DNA of 64,000 bases. It comes from Sambucus nigra (taxonomy: Eukaryota; Streptophyta; Magnoliopsida; Dipsacales; Adoxaceae). The position numbers were made by a program, and so were the translations under genes. Positions 32,430-44,460 of the stretch are shown piece after piece (the first letter of the stretch is position 1; each line of letters opens with the position of its first letter). The notes beneath the pieces are model-generated. The model did no database searches and was not told where the DNA came from. It saw only the letters and a program-made list of their open reading frames with translations. Location of the stretch: positions 538,641,467-538,705,466 of the forward strand of contig OX422213.1 of NCBI GenBank assembly GCA_949130495.1. The letters are read 5' to 3'.

Positions 32430-33300
32430 TTCATTACCTTTTTGAGTTTGACACATTAATTGGTGTTGTTGTTGTTATCTCTGTGGAACCTGTAATACTT
32501 GAACTTATCCCTCCTATTATCTATAGCCCTCATAGTCTTTGGTGGATGTAGGATATCCCAATCTAATCTTGCTGTAGAGACCTATTTTATGGTGGATGTG
32601 AGAGGGTAAAACATTTATCTTTTGGGGACCCATTCTTCTTACCTCTATTCATCCTCTTATTGGCTTTAGCTACCTCAGGGGTCTCCCAAAGGCAAGAGAA
32701 CACGTCCTTCCTTTTTCTCGTCTAAGGGGGAGGCTACGAAATACCTCGTTGTGACTGTAACCTCGTCATTTATGTATTTTTAAGCTCTCTTAAACAACTC
32801 AGTTATAGATTTTGAGTCCCTCTTGCTGAGAGACATCAGCAGTTCCTTTGAGTTGATACCTAAGATGAAGGTTTCCATAAAGATTATGTCATTCAAATCA
32901 TCAACTTGGAGGGCCTCTTGGTTGAACTTATTGGCATAATTTATGAGATACCCATCGTACTTTTATCTGAAGTGGAGAAGATAGGTAATATGCTTTATCA
33001 TCTTCTGAGCCCTGTGAAATGGTTGACAAAGGATCTTTCTAACTCTACGAAGATTACAATGGCCCCTACTTTCAGATTCGCAAATAAGTGCCTCAATTTT
33101 TCCCTTAAAGTAGCCAGAAAGGCTCTACAAAAGATCTCATTCAAGGTGTCATGTAGGAGCATGAGTGATCTATAAATCTCCATATGGTCTATAGGTTCTT
33201 TGGATCCATCAAATGGTGTAATACTAGGCATATTCCACTTTGGCGAGAGAGTGTGGTGTTAAAACTACTTGGACAATGGATATAATATCTTCTCAAGAGC
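32430..33300 (-). pseudogene. Gag, element C
   Basis: 'PFDGSKEPIDHMEIYRSLML' and 'FCRAFLATLREKLRHLFANL' (33220-33090) match Tat Gag. Further downstream 'YYRFHRDNNNTN' and 'CVKLKK' (near 32500) is the decayed C-x-x-H-x-x-x-G-H-x-T-x-x-C-x-x-L-K motif. Stops and frameshifts lie between. Confidence 0.8.
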
Positions 33301-33840
33301 TAACTCAATGGTATTGGGAGTTTTCATCTTGTACTAGTCAAGGAAATTTCTCAATCAATCTTGCATATTCTTAATCTCGTTGTCCCAAGGCCTAGCCATC
33401 CTGGAACCACCTTAGGAATGTTCTCCAGGGAGTAACAAACAATCCATGATGGGGATATGAGTTACTGGTCATTATAGGACCCTAGGTTCATCCTCTAGAT
33501 CATTTTCTCCATATAATTGGAGCTCCCCATTCTCTTTGGTTCAACTATCCTCTTATTCAGTTGGTTCATCTACCATTGGTGGTAAATGAAGTCTTCTAAG
33601 AATATCAACTAGTTTCTCCTAAAGCTCCTTTGGTAAAGCTTCTGTGTTTTTGATAGAGTAATATAAGTTGGTGTTGGTCGGTATAGAACCCATCCTAGTA
33701 CTCCTCCCCCTAGTACCTTCTTAAGTCCATAACACTCCCCCTCACTCTAAAGACCCTAGGTTCCACTCCGAACCTTGATCTAGAGACCACTAAACACACT
33801 TGAGCCTCACTAAACTACCCAAACCAATAAAATCTCACTA
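33301..33840 (-). other. 5' leader of element C
   Basis: No clear ORF. Probably decayed N-terminal Gag and leader of element C. Confidence 0.35.
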
Positions 33841-34300
33841 AAATCTCGTAGGGCTCTAAATTCTCTTTCCAACGGTCCATGCCTGCGAGAATTGGCCTCA
33901 CGGTTCGCACGAGCATGCATTTTTACTCTGAGAGTCCACTGGATGCTTTCACGACCCCTTTGACATTGATCAACTCTTCAACCTGATCTAAACTCAAAGA
34001 AATCTCATGGGGATCTGAAACCCCTTTCCAACAGTCCATACCATCAGCAAATCGGCCTCACGGTTCACACGAATGAACATTTTTACTCCAAAACCCCTCT
34101 GTCTAGAGGCCTTCGTGTGCTTCCATGCCCAGTTTGACTTAGTCAACTCTCGATCCTCTGATTGGAATAATGGATTCTTTTAGAGATCTGAATACCCTTT
34201 TCAATGGTCCCATTCGTGTACGATTTGAACTTATGGTTTTCATTTTGTGCCCATTTTTCTACAAAAGTCCGTTACTGACTGCCTATAAGCACCATAGACC
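33841..34300. repeat. ~160-170-bp tandem repeats, about 3 copies
   Basis: 'aaatctc..ggg..tctgaaa...cctttccaac(g/a)gtccat' followed by 'cggcctcacggttc(g/a)cacga' occurs at 33841, 34000 and, more diverged, about 34178. They are leader tandem repeats of element C. Confidence 0.7.
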
Positions 34301-34440
34301 TCCTGCCTATCAACATGGTGTACTTTCCTTAGTCAGCAGCGGAGGGGATATATCGATCGTCACCTCCCTGAAACCCTATTTTTTTTTATTATTTAAGGAG
34401 GCCATGTCCTTACTCCTAAAAGCCCCCTTCTGAAATCAAA

Positions 34441-35550
34441 ACATTCCCCTCATAATCAGTGTGCCAAAATTCCATTTTTGTTTACATTCTCTCCATATAT
34501 TATTATCTTCCACTTTCCACCCTACTTTCCATCCTTACATCACCACCATCTAACCATACCAAAATCACCCTCCTACTATTGGAAATTAGAATTAAATGTA
34601 CTCTAGAAGGTCTACCCTTTCTCATTTAGGACTCACTTGATTAGTATTTGTTTACTTTTTTTTCCATTTTTTATATATCTTTATTAAATTCGCTAACATC
34701 AAAATTAATCTCACTTTTACTATTTAGTATACATAAATACAATTTTATAAAATATAAAAAACCAAAAAGAGTTTTTTTTATAAACCCTAAATTGGGATTT
34801 CCACCTCTTCCACTCTTTCTTCACTTGTGCACAATTTCCAAAATTAAATTAAAGGAAGTCCTAAATTAGGATTTACACGTTAAACCCCACTCTTGTATGG
34901 TATCAAACTACGTGGACTTTGATGTCCTTTCGACTACATAGGCATCCGGAGCCAATCCTGGGATTCGAGCCCTATTTTATCATTTTATGTTTTCTTTTAC
35001 TTACTAGTATTTGCGAGTCCACGAATTCCTATATATTTGTGTTCCTCTAAACACACACATTCATTTTTTCAAAGTGACTTGTGATTCAAAGGATACACAC
35101 ATTATATTTTTTATGGCATTTCTTCAATACACTCCTTAGGGTGATTCAGCTCAATCTTTCCCATGTTGTGCGTCAGATGATTTCTTTCTCCCATTATTCA
35201 CACCCCATGCATGTATGCACGTGTCATACTTTGGGGAAACAGATAATATTATCATAGCCCATGAGAGATTGAAAGGATGGTATGGACACCTAACACCTTC
35301 CCATTCAGTAAGTTAGTCCCTGGATTCTAGATTCATTTGATTTCGTATGCATCAGTATCACTTTGATTCCGTTCTCTTGGGACGACTATATTTCTTTTGC
35401 CCATTTTCAGCAAAATAGGCTAGCGACTCGATTTTTTCATTTTTATCCCCTTTTGACGACGATATGCGGGAGAGAGGTATTTCTCTGGTAATCCCTCTAG
35501 TCCCAATTTCGGGGCAGACTCGTGCCGGAGGAATCCGACCAGAATGTCCA
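34441..35550 (+). repeat. Probable 5' LTR of the Ogre-like element
   Basis: The stretch 'actacgtggactttgatgtc' with 'cgactacataggcatccgga' (34909-34955) is typical of the R/U5 part of Ogre/Tat LTRs, and a PBS follows at 35554. The start could not be fixed. Confidence 0.5.
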
Positions 35551-35553
35551 TAG

Positions 35554-35571
35554 TGGAAACTCCGCTGGGGA
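35554..35571 (+). promoter_or_regulatory. Primer-binding site of the Ogre-like element
   Basis: TGGAAACTCCGCTGGGGA, two changes from the TGGCGACTCCGCTGGGGA form common in Ogre-type elements. Confidence 0.65.
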
Positions 35572-35686
35572 TTTTCTTAGAGGACTAGACTTTATTTTCA
35601 CATGGGTGTTATTTCTTTCCTTCTCCTACTTTTATATATGTGTACATGAGCTTCAACTTGTATTTTCTACTTACTCTCATGCTTAC

Positions 35687-35690
<4 letters not shown>

Positions 35691-35717
<27 letters not shown>

Positions 35718-35866
35718 GAACAAAAGGTGAAGCATGTGATAAATAGATTATATATACACGATGTGAGAAAAGATCAAGGTAGATATATATCATGATGTTT
35801 ATCTCTACCTTGATCTTTTCTCACATCGTGTATATATAATCTATTTATCACATGCTTCACCTTTTG

Positions 35867-35903
<37 letters not shown>
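35691..35903. repeat. Perfect 66-bp inverted repeat (hairpin) embedded in TA repeats
   Basis: 35718-35783 and 35804-35869 are exact reverse complements over 66 bases, separated by a 20-bp loop (35784-35803). The flanks are (TA)n tracts (about 25 bp left, 34 bp right) that extend the foldback to about 90 bp per arm. Arm ends read 'gaacaaaaggtgaag' and 'cttcaccttttgttc'. It could be a young foldback MITE inserted in a TA run, a small-RNA hairpin, or a palindromic sequencing or assembly artefact. Confidence 0.95.
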
Positions 35904-35906
<3 letters not shown>

Positions 35907-37379
35907 AACCATGTTTCAACCTTTTCTTACTTGTATATATTCACCATGTTCGCTTCACACACTCACACTCGTACATAGCCTCACTTTTACTCAGATGTTT
36001 TACACACCATTTGTAGACATCCATGCCTAGCTTTACTTGCACACACTCTCACATTTTTCTTACTTGCATATATCTTCACACCACTTATAAACTATCAATG
36101 CTTAGCCTCACTATCACACACTTCTATATTTCTTTCACATGTATATATTCACATGATTTTTTCACTCACTTTATTCCCATGGGATTTTATTACTTTGCAC
36201 ATATTTCTCACTCACGTGTATATTCACATGCTTCACATTTTATATCTGTCACCATGCCTTAGTCTCCATGATCTATGTCTATAATTGCTAGTTTCGCTCT
36301 CAATGATTATCACTTTTATCCCATGCTACTTGTTTATTTATACTCTCCCTCATAGTGGTAGTATTCCCTTTATTTAGCATACATAAAACTCTCCATAGGG
36401 TACTAATTATAACTCATGCATTCTTGAATAGTACATCACCTGAGCACGACAATATTGACAAAAAATGTATCTCGTACTGAGGGGTCACTTCGTGACAGGT
36501 GCTGGTCCTGCGGGGCACGGTTAATGTAATAGATATGATTCCCAACTTTCATTAGGCTCGTACCTTTGACATATATCGAACGTTTTCCCTCGCATCGTAC
36601 CACTTGACTGAACTCACGATGGGAGGTATATATTAGGGAACTCAATCAAGTACATTAAATATAATGAATTCGCTTTCACACGTACCGTCCCCACGAAGTA
36701 TATCGTGAGGCAATTCATGTACACTCAGGTATATCAAATGGCTTGTCTGCATGTACCAATGAATGATTGCCCTTATACGCAAAAGGTATATCATTGAAAT
36801 CATGACAAAGGAGTTAACCAATCCAGAAACCCACCAAGTGCATCAACCTCGTACAGACATCTACCCAAGGACACTAATATTTTGTATGCTAGTCATAATG
36901 TGAAACTTTGTCAAAATTTTGGGTTGCCTTACCACCCAAATCTTCACGCTATTTCGCCTATTTTTAAAACACGGCCCTATCTATGAGTCTATAAACATGT
37001 CGATATGTGTCTTACAACATATATCCTATCTATTCCCCACACTCAATCCTTATCCGACATTTTTCTTGAATCCTAGGAAAACATAATACAGGTGGAACCT
37101 AATAATAATAACCACGATGTGGATTTTCCTTCTCCCTCCTTTTATAAAAAATACTAATAACATTCTCCCTTTTTTCAAAAGAAAAATAAAATACCAAAAA
37201 CATTCCTATTTCCCTTAAAGTAAACCAAAATCATTTTTCCTCTCAGGTGTGGCTGCGTACCCTGATTTTGGCCTGGCTTCCTATTGGCTCTGGTTTTCTG
37301 TCGAACCACCATGAAGCGCTACTGCTTACACCAAGTTTGATATCTCCTTATGAAAGTTATTTATAGAGAACATAAACCA
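35904..37379 (+). other. Ogre-like leader region, no gene recognised
   Basis: 35930-36280 is C/T-rich with loosely repeated 'cttcacac.ctcacac.tgtac' and 'tatattcaca' phrases. 36430-37300 has no repeat or gene I recognise. Ogre elements carry an extra ORF here, but no convincing trace remains. Confidence 0.4.
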
Positions 37380-38376
37380 GGATAGGAATGTTCAACCAGA
37401 TCTGATGACTATCCTAGCCCAACTAAGTGCTAAGATTGACAACCTCCGAGAAGGAAATCTCGAATTTGACCCTTTTATTGAATCAAGCTCGTTGAAACAC
37501 CTAAAATGCTTATAATATCACCAAAAGCCCTCAAGGTTTGCCCATTATTTCTCCTACATCCTACAAGCTTCTATGATCAAGCTTTGTCACTCCTCACCTG
37601 ATCATGCATTGTCATTCGTACCCACTTAAAAAGGGGAGGCATGGAATTACCTGCAGTTCTAGACCAAGTTCAGAAGTTTGGGATGAAATTTCCCACATAA
37701 ATGACTATTGACTATGAGAGGTTCTGTGGTTTGTTTATGGAAGCCCTAAAGTGGGATCGAGAGTAAAAAAAATGGGTTATGCTCGTGGAATAATTCATCC
37801 AAGATGACATCGTGCAAGTCATGTCAGATATATTCCTTAAAAAATGAGAGATATGCAGTGTCTTCGAGTTACTCACAGTCTTGAAGCTCTAAGGATTCCT
37901 GGTCCCTTCGTTCCATCACTTCCCTTCTGAGTGGGAAAATTTATATGATGAGGCCGTAGAATTTATTAAGTGCATCAATTTTCATGGAAAGATGACATAG
38001 TCTCCACCAGATGGGGGTACAACCTTGATAGTTCAGATGACAAGTCAAACTGTGGAGAATCTAATTCAATTGCCTCCTTATGTGTAATGATCTCTTTTGA
38101 AGAATTGCTAAGGGAGTTAACAAAATATATATTCACCTAGAAGTAAATGAAGTTTTAGGGTTCTTATTTTTTTTGCCTCCGTTAACCACATAACTTGATC
38201 GAAGCGGCATTACAAAGGTTTGATTCCTTAATCAGTCAGAACAGCTAAAGGAAAGGGAGCCGTTGAGGGGCTCTCGATGCTAAAAATAACAATTAAAGAA
38301 AGCCCAACTCAAGAAAAATCAGGACAACATCACCATATGCGGGCTCTTCATGTCCTCCCAACTGCATTGAAATGCT
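37380..38376 (+). pseudogene. Gag remnant, Ogre-like element
   Basis: Plus-strand frames give 'QPDLMTILAQLSAKIDNLRE' (about 37405) and 'YERFCGLFMEALKWDRE' (about 37710), with many stops. The place between leader and protease fits Gag. The sequence match itself is weak. Confidence 0.4.
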
Positions 38377-39490
38377 TTGATAAAACTCCTCACAAAACCT
38401 AAAGTTCCTCCCTCTACTACTCCCCAAGAAATAGTGAAAATGGTTGGATCTCTGACCACTGCCAGGCTCATCTCCTTCTCTGAAGAATATTTTTTAAATA
38501 TCAGCCCTGACTATAACTATACCTTCAACATATTCATCGAAGTCATGAGGAAGACAGCTCCGTTAGCGCTTGTAAATAATGGGTTTTCCCTCAATGTTTT
38601 CCCACTCAGAACTCTCAATTATCGGGGAATAAAATTCATTGATCTCACTCCCACATCCACTGTCGTGGGTTACTATGTCACCACTAGTCGAGAAGTTATG
38701 TGTTTCATATAGCTTACACAAGGGGCTATCCTTATCCACACTTTGACAAATTTTCAAGTCATCGATATACCCGGTTCTTTAAACCTACCCTTTAGTTAAC
38801 TATGGATCCACAGTATCCGAGGGGTATCTTCTTCCCTCCATTAGAAATTAAAGTTCTTTGACAATGGTCAAGTCATCACAATAATTGGGGACGATGACAG
38901 TTCAGACAGTGCTAGCACTAGCCACCCAGTACTGAAAATTCAATACGATGATAATTATATATTCCTCTCCGATTTCAAGATCAACCCACCTCTTGTCCCA
39001 TTTGAGGATAATTTTAAAGACCAAGTGTGTCCTGAAAATAACCCTTATGGAAATGTCAACGTGATTCAGATGTTCAAGAACATACACTTCATGCTCGAAA
39101 TGGGGCTAGGCCGATGCCAATAAGGGATCCTTGAACCGATAGTCCTAAATAAAGCCTTATCCCATAATGGGAGGATTGCCAATGAGAGTAAGGATTTAAC
39201 CTTATGTGGATTCCCTGAATTGTGACATGACCCTAGTAACAAGAATATGAAACTGGGGCTAGAAATTTTTTTCATGAATGAAATCGCCTGGGAAGAAGGG
39301 AAGAAACATGAGGTAAATCCTTCAAGGGACAAATCCATAGAAAGAACTAAAAACTCTGGGGATAGTGATATTGATGAGTCGTTTGACCTACACACAATAG
39401 GGCTGGACCTCTGTATGATCCACTCAAAATTCGCGTTATTTGACCCATTTGAGAAAATTACCTCTACTAAAGCACCCCTACTCAACTAGC
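38377..39490 (+). pseudogene. Protease and protease-RT linker, Ogre-like element
   Basis: 'ISFSEEYF', then 'LALVNNGFSLNVFPLRTL', then 'TSTVVGYYVTTSREV' (38470-38705) match Ogre-type proteases (V-L-I-D-N-G-S-x-L-N-V-x-P-L-x-T-L ... R-A-Y-D-x-T-x-R-E-V). The active-site aspartate is replaced by asparagine. The linker 'KLKFFDNGQVITIIGDDD' follows at about 38848. After that comes a long acidic stretch ending at 39489. Several stops. Confidence 0.8.
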
Positions 39491-39899
39491 ATGCCATCCC
39501 GATTCAACCCACCCAAGTCAACCTAGACCATGTTATCCATTCTCTCTAAAACATGACTGCGCCCACTGTTTTTCTCCTTTCTATGATATACTTATAAATA
39601 AGGCCTCCTTTGATAAGGGCCTCATTATTGTATTTCCTGTAAACTCTTTTAACGAAATAAATAAGGATTTTGAGTATCTTGTTATGCCTTACATTAATTT
39701 TCTTAATTCTAATCAAACTTTTGATGAAGATGACTTAGTAAATTAACAATTCTTAACTGGTCTCAATAAGGAAAAGAATAAACAACATAGCCACGTTCAA
39801 ACTAATGATGATGAGACTATTATTATTGATATCAGTTCTAGTAGAATTTTTTTTCTGGATTATGATACGGTCCACCCTTGATGAGCATGGGTAGTCATA

Positions 39900-40950
39900 A
39901 TTCAATGAGATTCTGTAAGACTTTATGCACATCTTTGCATGGTCCTACGATGGCATTCCCGGTATTGACCTAAAGATAGCTCGACATAATATCCCTACCT
40001 TCCCAGAGAGCAAGCTCCTGAAGTAGAAACTAAGGATACTTTGAATCGAATGGTCCCTCAAAGTCAAAGAAGTAGTGGTGAAATAGTTAAATGTAAGCTT
40101 CATTCGTGAAGCCGAATACCCTACGTGGCTTGTAAATATCGTCCTCGTGCTCAAATCGGGAGGGAAAGTCTGTATGTGCGTCGACTATCAAGATCTGAAC
40201 ATGGCATCCCTAAAAGATGATTACCCCTGCCCAATATTGACATGATCATAGATAACACTATCATTTATGATTTCAAGTCAATTGCCGATGGTTTTATCGG
40301 GTATAATCAGATTCGAATGCATCCTGACCACTAGGGGAAGATCAACTTCATCACCCCATGAGGAACCTTATGTTACACAGTCATGACATTCAGTCTTAAT
40401 AATGTTGGGGCTACCTACCAAAGGGCCACTAAAACCATCATTCATGACCTTATCCATAAGCAAGTTGAGGTCTATGTCGATGACATAATTATTAAGTCCA
40501 AGACTCGGAAAGGTCACATTCCTTCCCTAAGGAAATTCTTTGAGAAACTACTGTAGTACCAGATAACCCGCAAAAATGTGTCTTCGGCATCACTAAGGGA
40601 AAACTCCTTAGGTTCATGGGTAGTGAAAATGGATTTTGGCAGGCCCCGCCAAGCTGAAAGACATAATCGAGATGCCACTCCCGTGGATAGAGAAAGAAGT
40701 GCAATAATTCTTAAGTAAGCTCCAATATATCAGTCAGCTCATTAGCCAACTGACTTCTATCTATAAGACCATTTTTAAGCTTATTTGAAAGGATTCAACC
40801 AAAATTTGGATCAAGGCATGCCAAGAAGGTTTCGATCAGATCAAACGATACCTAACCCGACCTCTGGTGTTTATGCCTCTGTAGTAAGACATTCCCCTCT
40901 TTTATATTTAACTATCTTCGACACTGCAGTAAGGGCTATGCTGGCCTAAT
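39900..40950 (+). pseudogene. Reverse transcriptase, Ogre-like element
   Basis: In shifting plus frames: 'MHIFAWSYDGIPGIDLKIA' (39925), 'SFIREAEYPTWLVNIV', 'VCVDYQDLNMAS', 'GFIGYNQIRMHPDH', 'NVGATYQRATKTIIHDLIH' and 'VEVYVDDIIIKS' (40468-40503). The YVDD catalytic box is intact but the surrounding frame has many stops and frameshifts. Confidence 0.85.
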
Positions 40951-41041
40951 ACATTAAAGAATCTTATAAGGAGAGAGCCATCTAATATGCTAATCCAAAA
41001 CTAGTTGGGTACAAGGTAAACTACACTTCATTGGAAAATGC

Positions 41042-41690
41042 GTGTTGGTCTGGGTCACGCAGAAACTACGGCACCACATGCTTGCATTCCCCATCATACT
41101 AGTGTCCATAATGGATCCCATGAGATACATACTAAATAAGCATGCTCTGTCTAGACTCATGGGCCGTCAGATGATGTTACTAGCCGAGTTTGACATTATT
41201 TTTGTCACGCAGAAAGATATGAAAGGAAAATCCATCTCCGATTTTTTATCGACAATCAAATGGAAGGAGTTGAGGTTTGGATATCCAAATTTCCAAATAA
41301 AGACACCATTTACACCTCTCACGAGGACCTTAGGTGGCAGATGTGCTTCTACAAAGCTACCAATAAGAAAGGGTATGGTATGGGATACTCCTAATCGCCT
41401 CCGATGAGTTTCACACCCTCATTGCAATAAAGCTAGATTTCCCTTGCTCTAACAACATGATAGAATATGAGGCATGCACTATAAGGATTAAGATCTCCCT
41501 TGAGAAAGGAATCAAACACAAAGACATCTATGGAGACTCAACCCTCATTATCAGAAAAATTATCAGGAAATGGAAAGTCAAAGATAAGAAGCACCTAGTA
41601 TTCCACACTCACCTAACAGAGCTTGCCTGCCAATTCAAGGATGTCACCTTCCATTACCTTCGTCACTAAAAGAATAGCCTAACTAATGAA
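41042..41690 (+). pseudogene. RNase H domains, Ogre-like element
   Basis: 'VLVWVTQKLRHHMLAFPIIL' and 'DPMRYILNKHALSRLMGRQM' are the end of the RT-linked RNase H. 'MIEYEACTIRIKISLEKGIK' and 'HKDIYGDSTLIIRKI' (41458-41560) are the additional Tat-type RNase H with its E and D-S motifs. Frames are broken between them. Confidence 0.8.
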
Positions 41691-41859
41691 CTAGCAACCT
41701 TGGCCTCCATATTCGACATCCCCAAGGGAATAAAAATATCATCCTTTTGAGTTCAGAAAAAAGTTACAGCTACTCAGTGCTACCACATTGAGCTCATTAC
41801 AGAAGGAGATGCAAACATGGTAGGATTATGGTACTACAACATTTGGAACCTTCTTAAAT

Positions 41860-42936
41860 ATGGTATTATTCTCAAGATGTGAACATGAAAGATCATGCAA
41901 CCCTTTACAAAATGGCTGCTCAGTTATCATCTGCGACAAATCACTCTTCAAGAGAAATTTTGATGGAACCAACTTCCATTTCATAGAAGTGGATAGGATC
42001 GAAGATATGATGCAGAAAATCCACAGTGGGGAATACGGGTCCCACATGAACAGTCACATGCTTGTCGAGAATATCTTCCATCAAAGTAGCTACTGGACCA
42101 CCATGGTTCAAGACTGGACGCTTATATTTGAAGATGCCTCAAATTTAAGAAGTTTTCTAACCTTAACACTTGCCTCCTTGAGAATTGTACAATATGACCT
42201 TTCCCTGGCCCTTCTCCACCGGGGGCATTGATATCATAGGGAAGATCACTCCTAAAGCTTTCAATGGGAACAGATTCATCCTGGTCATCATTGAATACTT
42301 CATAAAACGAGTTAAAGTTGAGTCAAATGCGGTATTAAATGCAAAAAAAATGTCCAGTTTATCAGAAAGAATATCATTTGTTGCTATGGAGTTCCCCACG
42401 AGTTTGTATCAGATAATGGACTCCACTTTGAGGCTGAGGTCACAGAATTAGTCGGTGAATATAGAATTAAAATGCATAAGTCTTCTTCGTACCAACAACA
42501 AACCAATGGCACTATCTAAGTTTCCAATAAGAGCCTTATGACAATCATCATTAAGATGAATGAAATTTGTAGAGACTGGGTCGTTCGGATCCCATATGCC
42601 CTCTAGGGTTACCATACCTCCATCAGAACACATAGAATCGATTTTCTCTATCGAATTAGAAGTACCTTTTCTACTAGTTCTGCTCGAAAGTAAGGTTAGT
42701 GAAGAAGACTATCAAAACAGTGATGACGAACTCTCATTCCTAGATGAAAAGATATTGAAAGCTCTATAGCAAATACAAGGGTACCATCGTCAGATTACGC
42801 GATCATTCAATAAGATGGTTAAAGACCCCAATGCCCAAGAAGGAGATCTATCCCTCAAGGAAATTGTAGAACCCAACTGGGATCTGAGAGGAAAGTTCAA
42901 ACGTAGTTAGAGTGGCCCTTACATTGTGAAGAAAAT
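41860..42936 (+). pseudogene. Integrase, Ogre-like element
   Basis: 'LFKRNFDGTNFHFIEVD' and 'IHSGEYGSHMNSHMLVENI' (zinc-binding region), 'PWPFSTGGIDIIGKITPKAF' with 'NGNRFILVIIEYFIK' (first catalytic aspartate at about 42228), and 'IELEVPFLLVLLESKVSEED' followed by 'GPYIVKKI' (C-terminal region to 42936). Interrupted by stops and cut by the copia-like LTR. Confidence 0.8.
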
Positions 42937-44079
42937 TGTAAGGACATTGCTCGTCAAAATTTAGTATGTCGTATACCGCTACATGTTTCTACAAATCATA
43001 GAAGAATTGATAAGCTTGCATCTACAAAAGACGAATCCGAACTACAAGAAGACTTCAACATTCAAAAGGATGAATTTTGGAAAATGTGTTTAAGTTTCAT
43101 TTACATTTCACATTAAAAGTGTTGGGATATTTTTATAAAAGTTAAAATGATTTTTGAAATTTTAATAAATGGTTTTTATTTTTCAAAAACATTTTATCAT
43201 AAAAATTTTGGATAAATATCTCATGATCCCTTGAACAGTTTTAAGATTTAAGGATTCCAGGTTATTTAAAAATTTAAATCTTTTTAAGTGGATCAGTTAC
43301 TGTCGTTCAAACGATGTCACATCTTGTTCAAACGAGAGGGAGGTTCGCTCGAACGACATCGCATGTCGTTCGAATGAGAGTTGTTTTGCTTTGACATGTC
43401 ATCGCCTTGATTTTTATTATAAATAAGGGTGTGAGGCTTCTGAATTTCAGGTGGAGAAAAATTGGTTTTTAACGGAATACATGTTTATATTCTCTAACCA
43501 TATTTGAGGGTTCATAACTTTTGTTTTGCAATTCACAATCCCAATTGCTTTTATGTGAGTTATTTTGTGGAACCCAAAAGCATAGTTTTACTGCTGTTCG
43601 TACTTTGTTGGGAGATCTCTATAATCGAGAGCTGTGTGCTATTGTGGAGTGAGTCTCTTTGAATTTTATGACTGTGTGTCATTGAGGATCTTCTGTGTGT
43701 TGATTGTTTGATGAAGACTGCATGTCTGGACTGTATGTCCGTTCTGGTATAACTGCATGTGAACCACTGCTGATTTCTAACTGATGCTTTGAAGGTTTGA
43801 CGAAGACACCTTGCGTTACACTTATAGGAGATTACCAGGTTGTATGTAATTCAATGGTCTTGTAAACTTATCAATGTTCATAAAAAGGTTTTGCCTTGTG
43901 GGGATTTTTCCTGAAATATTTATCACATATTTTATTTATGATGGTTGACACTTGCACGCATGTAGTTATTTGAGTTCAAGGGATGAATTATTTTGATTCA
44001 TAAATTGACTCTAATTAAATAAGTTTTTGATTGGAATTTGCATAACCATTTAAATCTATATCACACATAAGGTCTCTCA
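42937..44079 (+). repeat. 5' LTR of the second copia-like element
   Basis: 1143 bp, TGTAAGG...CTCTCA. It has a cluster of GTTCGAACGA/GTTCAAACGA-type boxes at 43309-43380, about 40 bp before TATAAATA (43418-43425). Confidence 0.72.
43418..43425 (+). promoter_or_regulatory. TATA box of the copia-like LTR
   Basis: TATAAATA downstream of the CG-containing box cluster and followed by 'agggtgtgaggc'. Confidence 0.55.
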
Positions 44080-44082
44080 AAT

Positions 44083-44255
44083 TGGTATCAGAGCAAGTTT
44101 CTTTAAGTTATCGAGTGATCCTGACTTTTTAAAGTTTTTGGCTGATACAATTTGACTACTCACGTTGTCAAATTGGTATCAGAGTGGGTTACACTAATTT
44201 ATCGCGCGATCCTTATTTTTGCATGCACTTTTGTGTCAAAGACTGTTGCACTAAG
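44083..44255 (+). repeat. Duplicated primer-binding-site leader
   Basis: 'caaattggtatcagag' occurs at 44078-44093 and again at 44169-44184. Each copy is followed by a similar 'ttatcg(a/c)g(t/c)gatcct' phrase, so a leader unit of about 90 bp is duplicated. The first TGGTATCAGAGC is adjacent to the LTR and is the functional candidate. Confidence 0.75.
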
Positions 44256-44460
44256 TTATTGTGTTTGATCTTGTTTTTCTTAAAAAGTGGCTTTTGGTGG
44301 TTTTGATTATTTTTTATGTCAACGTTTTGAAACGTCTAATTGGAAAATTCACACGAACCTTTGTTTTAAATCTTTCGTGGAAAACGATTCGGAGAGGTTT
44401 TCAGGATGTGAGGGAATCGGTCACACGATAGATGAGTGACCCACAAATTTAAGGAAGCAA

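Larger units (their letters stand above)
30916..34440 (-). mobile_element. Element C: truncated Tat-lineage Ty3/gypsy element
   Basis: Gag (33300-32430), protease (32171-31833) and the first part of RT (31480-30950) lie in order on the minus strand. The rest of RT, RNase H, integrase and 3' LTR are missing, replaced by element B from 30915 downward. The upstream leader contains ~165-bp tandem repeats. No 5' LTR or PBS could be identified before the Ogre-like element begins, so the right limit is approximate. Confidence 0.7.
34441..42936 (+). mobile_element. Element D: degraded Ogre-like Ty3/gypsy retrotransposon
   Basis: In plus orientation: LTR ending near 35550, PBS (35554-35571), long leader, Gag traces, protease (38377-38900), RT (39900-40950), RNase H (41042-41690) and integrase (41860-42930). 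The protease-RT linker contains 'SLH.KLKFFDNGQVITIIGD', an Ogre hallmark. Many stops and frameshifts show great age. The copia-like LTR at 42937 cuts it after 'GPYIVKKI' in the integrase C-terminus. The left LTR limit is approximate. Confidence 0.75.

Noticed and set aside
34890..34980. tRNA-like sequence ('gggattcgagccc')
   Set aside because: The surrounding 'actacgtgg..cgactacatagg' is typical of Ogre/Tat LTR R/U5. No cloverleaf could be drawn with proper arms.
35691..35903. Bidirectional terminator or CRISPR-like palindrome
   Set aside because: The setting is plant retrotransposon DNA, there is a single copy and no spacers. A foldback element, small-RNA hairpin or artefact are the realistic options.
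39066..39485. Minus-strand open frame of 139 codons
   Set aside because: It is the shadow of the Ogre-like protease-RT linker on the plus strand, which matches family motifs.
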